From Chloroflexota bacterium (GTDB lineage Bacteria > Chloroflexota > UBA6077 > CF-72): DNA of 6,065 bases. Positions 4,440 to 6,065 of this stretch are shown piece after piece (positions within the stretch are counted from its first letter, which is position 1; each line of letters starts with the position of its first letter). The position numbers were made by a program, and so were the translations under genes. The notes beneath the pieces are model-generated. The model had not been told where the DNA came from, searched no databases, and worked only from the letters and a program-made list of their open reading frames with translations. The DNA lies in assembly GCA_019242065.1 (NCBI GenBank), contig JAFAWJ010000550.1:1-6065 (forward strand). The letters are read 5' to 3'.

Positions 4440-6065
4440 CCGTTAGACGACTATCGCGCCAAACGCGATTTCTCAAAGACTGACGAGCCCGCCCCGAAAA
4501 AAGGGGATAGTGCGCCGCGGACGGGCCCGCTGACGTTCGTCGTCCAGAAGCACGCCGCGCGCCGCCTGCACTATGACTTCCGCCTCGAAGCCGGCGGCGT
4601 CCTGAAGTCCTGGCCTATTCCCAACGGTCCGTCATATGCCCCCGGCGACCGCCGCCTGGCGGTGATGACCGAGGACCACCCGCTCGACTACGCGACCTTC
4701 GAGGGTGTCATCCCCAGGGGCGAATACGGCGGCGGCCAGGTCATCGTCTGGGACCTCGGCATCTACGCCCCCGAAGACGACGGCGAGCCGTGCTACGACC
4801 GCGAGCGCGCCGAGCGACTGGTGCGCCAGGGCATCGAGCAGGGCAAGCTCGGAGTCTTTCTGCAGGGTCACAAGTTGCACGGCGGCTGGACGCTGGTGCA
4901 CATGGACGACAAGAACTGGCTGTTCCTCAAAAAGGACGACAGCTTCGCCGACGCGCAACACGACGTCCTCAAGGAAGATCAGTCCGTGCTGTCGGGTCTG
5001 ACCATCGACGACCTGAAGGCGGGCAAGCTGCCACCGCCTCGGCCGAGCACCGGCCCGACGCCCGCTACGGCGCATGGTGCGCGCAAGAGCGATCTGCCGC
5101 GCCTGCTCTCGCCCATGCTGCCGTCGCTAGCTGAGCGGCCGTTTTCGAATCCCAACTGGCTGTTCGAGCCCAAACTCGACGGTTACCGGGTGATTGCCAC
5201 ACTCGACAACCACGAGGTCCGCCTGAGCTCCCGGCGTGGTCTGGATTGCACGAACGAGTACCCGTGGCTGGTGCGGGCGCTGCGACAGCAGCCAGTGGCG
5301 GATGCCGTCTTGGACGGCGAGATCGTGGCCATCGATCCTGAGGGCCGGCCGTCGTTTCAGCTCCTGCAAAACCGTCAGGGCGAGCCGAAGCCGCTGCTGC
5401 TGTACTACGCGTTCGACCTGCTGTACCGCGACGGCTATGACCTGCGCGGCGTCACGCTCGAAGATCGGAAGGAGCTGCTGCGCAACAGTCTGATCGCGAC
5501 CGATCGCCTGCGCATCGTCGAAGTCTTCCCTGAAGACGGCATCGGCCTGTACAGCGCCGTGCAGGCGGCCGGCATCGAGGGCATCGTCGCCAAACGCCGC
5601 GACAGTCGCTACGAAACGGGCAAGCGCAGCGATTCGTGGATCAAGGTCAAGGCCACCTACAGCGAAGAGTTCGTCGTGGGTGGCTACACGCCCGGCTCCG
5701 GGGCCCGTGCCGACACGTTCGGCTCGCTCGTCGTCGGCTACTACAAGCCGGGGGCGGACAAGCTGACCTACGTCGGGCATGCTGGCTCAGGCTTTGACGA
5801 TCGCACGCTGCAGGCGGTCTATGACCGGCTGCAGCCGCTGCGCACCGACGAGTGTCCGTTCGAGGGTGAGGTCCCCAGGTTCGGCATGTGGCGCCGACCG
5901 GGCAAAGCTGAAGGACCGATCACCTGGGTCCAGCCCGACCTGGTCGCGCAGGTGAAGTTCGCGGAGAAAACCTCGGACGGCATTCTGCGAGCGCCCGTGT
6001 TTCTGGGTATTCGCGAGGACAAGGCGGCGCGCGACGTCGTGACGGTCGAGGTTGTCGAGCCGCCC
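4437..6065 (+). CDS. ligD: LigD, ATP-dependent DNA ligase with N-terminal 3'-phosphoesterase (3' end outside window)
   Basis: The frame is open for 543 codons to the window edge. It encodes the multifunctional NHEJ ligase that trims and seals ends held by Ku. The N-terminal phosphoesterase domain (about 30-165) removes 3' ribonucleotides and phosphates. Its signature FVVQKHAARRLHYDFRLE supplies His39, His45, Asp47 and Arg49, and EDHPLDY adds His81 and Tyr85. These align, shifted by three, with the catalytic set of Pseudomonas LigD. A proline-rich linker (about 199-215) leads to the ligase domain. Motif I EPKLDGYR carries the AMP-accepting Lys246 (codon 5172-5174), motif III is LDGEIVAID, motif IV EGIVAKRR and motif V SWIKVK. 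The OB-fold part follows, with VGGYTPGSG, YVGHAGSGFD and QVKFAEKTSDGILRAPVFLG. The order PE then LIG resembles the Pseudomonas type, so a primase-polymerase domain may follow beyond the edge. The gene could equally end soon after VEVVEPP as a PE-LIG form. All visible catalytic residues are present and no frameshift is seen. Confidence 0.96.
   Translation, partial: MPLDDYRAKRDFSKTDEPAPKKGDSAPRTGPLTFVVQKHAARRLHYDFRLEAGGVLKSWPIPNGPSYAPGDRRLAVMTEDHPLDYATFEGVIPRGEYGGGQVIVWDLGIYAPEDDGEPCYDRERAERLVRQGIEQGKLGVFLQGHKLHGGWTLVHMDDKNWLFLKKDDSFADAQHDVLKEDQSVLSGLTIDDLKAGKLPPPRPSTGPTPATAHGARKSDLPRLLSPMLPSLAERPFSNPNWLFEPKLDGYRVIATLDNHEVRLSSRRGLDCTNEYPWLVRALRQQPVADAVLDGEIVAIDPEGRPSFQLLQNRQGEPKPLLLYYAFDLLYRDGYDLRGVTLEDRKELLRNSLIATDRLRIVEVFPEDGIGLYSAVQAAGIEGIVAKRRDSRYETGKRSDSWIKVKATYSEEFVVGGYTPGSGARADTFGSLVVGYYKPGADKLTYVGHAGSGFDDRTLQAVYDRLQPLRTDECPFEGEVPRFGMWRRPGKAEGPITWVQPDLVAQVKFAEKTSDGILRAPVFLGIREDKAARDVVTVEVVEPP

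Noticed and set aside
5127..5780. 217-codon minus-strand open frame opposite the LigD ligase domain
   Set aside because: The plus strand carries all ligase motifs in an unbroken frame; the antisense frame has no independent support.
1..6065. parS sites (TGTTTCACGTGAAACA-like)
   Set aside because: I read through for the CACGTG core and its flanks and saw no match; a computed scan allowing mismatches would be decisive.

Overview
The window is a compact, high-GC bacterial segment with short or overlapping gene boundaries, GTG starts and strong G/C preference at third codon positions. It holds no RNA gene, mobile element, CRISPR array or long non-coding stretch. High GC, a Ku/LigD repair pair and a Spo0J-type parAB without the usual gid genes beside it fit a soil or environmental Chloroflexota-like or actinobacteria-like chromosome. 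The sequence alone does not settle the phylum.

Layout: (1) 2-199 is the 3' end of a PfkB-family sugar or nucleoside kinase. (2) 241-1020 is parA and 1017-1871 is parB, joined by an ATGA overlap. They form a complete chromosome-segregation pair, probably co-transcribed with the kinase. (3) On the minus strand, 2334-1861 encodes a small stand-alone RfaE2/HldE-type nucleotidyltransferase. It converges on parB and overlaps its 3' end by 11 bp. (4) Starting 21 bp away in the opposite direction, 2356-3147 encodes a DPM1-like family 2 glycosyltransferase. It is followed closely by a 109-residue two-helix membrane protein (3164-3493) carrying an eight-proline run. (5) 3543-4382 is the prokaryotic Ku gene, and 4437 to the right edge is the PE-ligase part of ligD, open at the window end.

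Three functional themes are present. ParA and ParB drive chromosome partitioning. The nucleotidyltransferase, glycosyltransferase and small membrane protein look like an activated-sugar/glycan module, possibly membrane-linked. Ku and LigD form the bacterial non-homologous end-joining machine.

The most interesting signals lie in the two promoter-like gaps. The 21-bp gap between the divergent sugar genes carries overlapping -10-like hexamers on both strands, placed so that both mRNAs could be leaderless. The gap before ku has an extended -10-like element surrounded by three CCGGA/TCCGG half-sites, including a perfect 14-bp palindrome. No wholly new system is evident; most genes belong to well-known families. 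The small polyproline membrane protein is the one gene I do not recognise.
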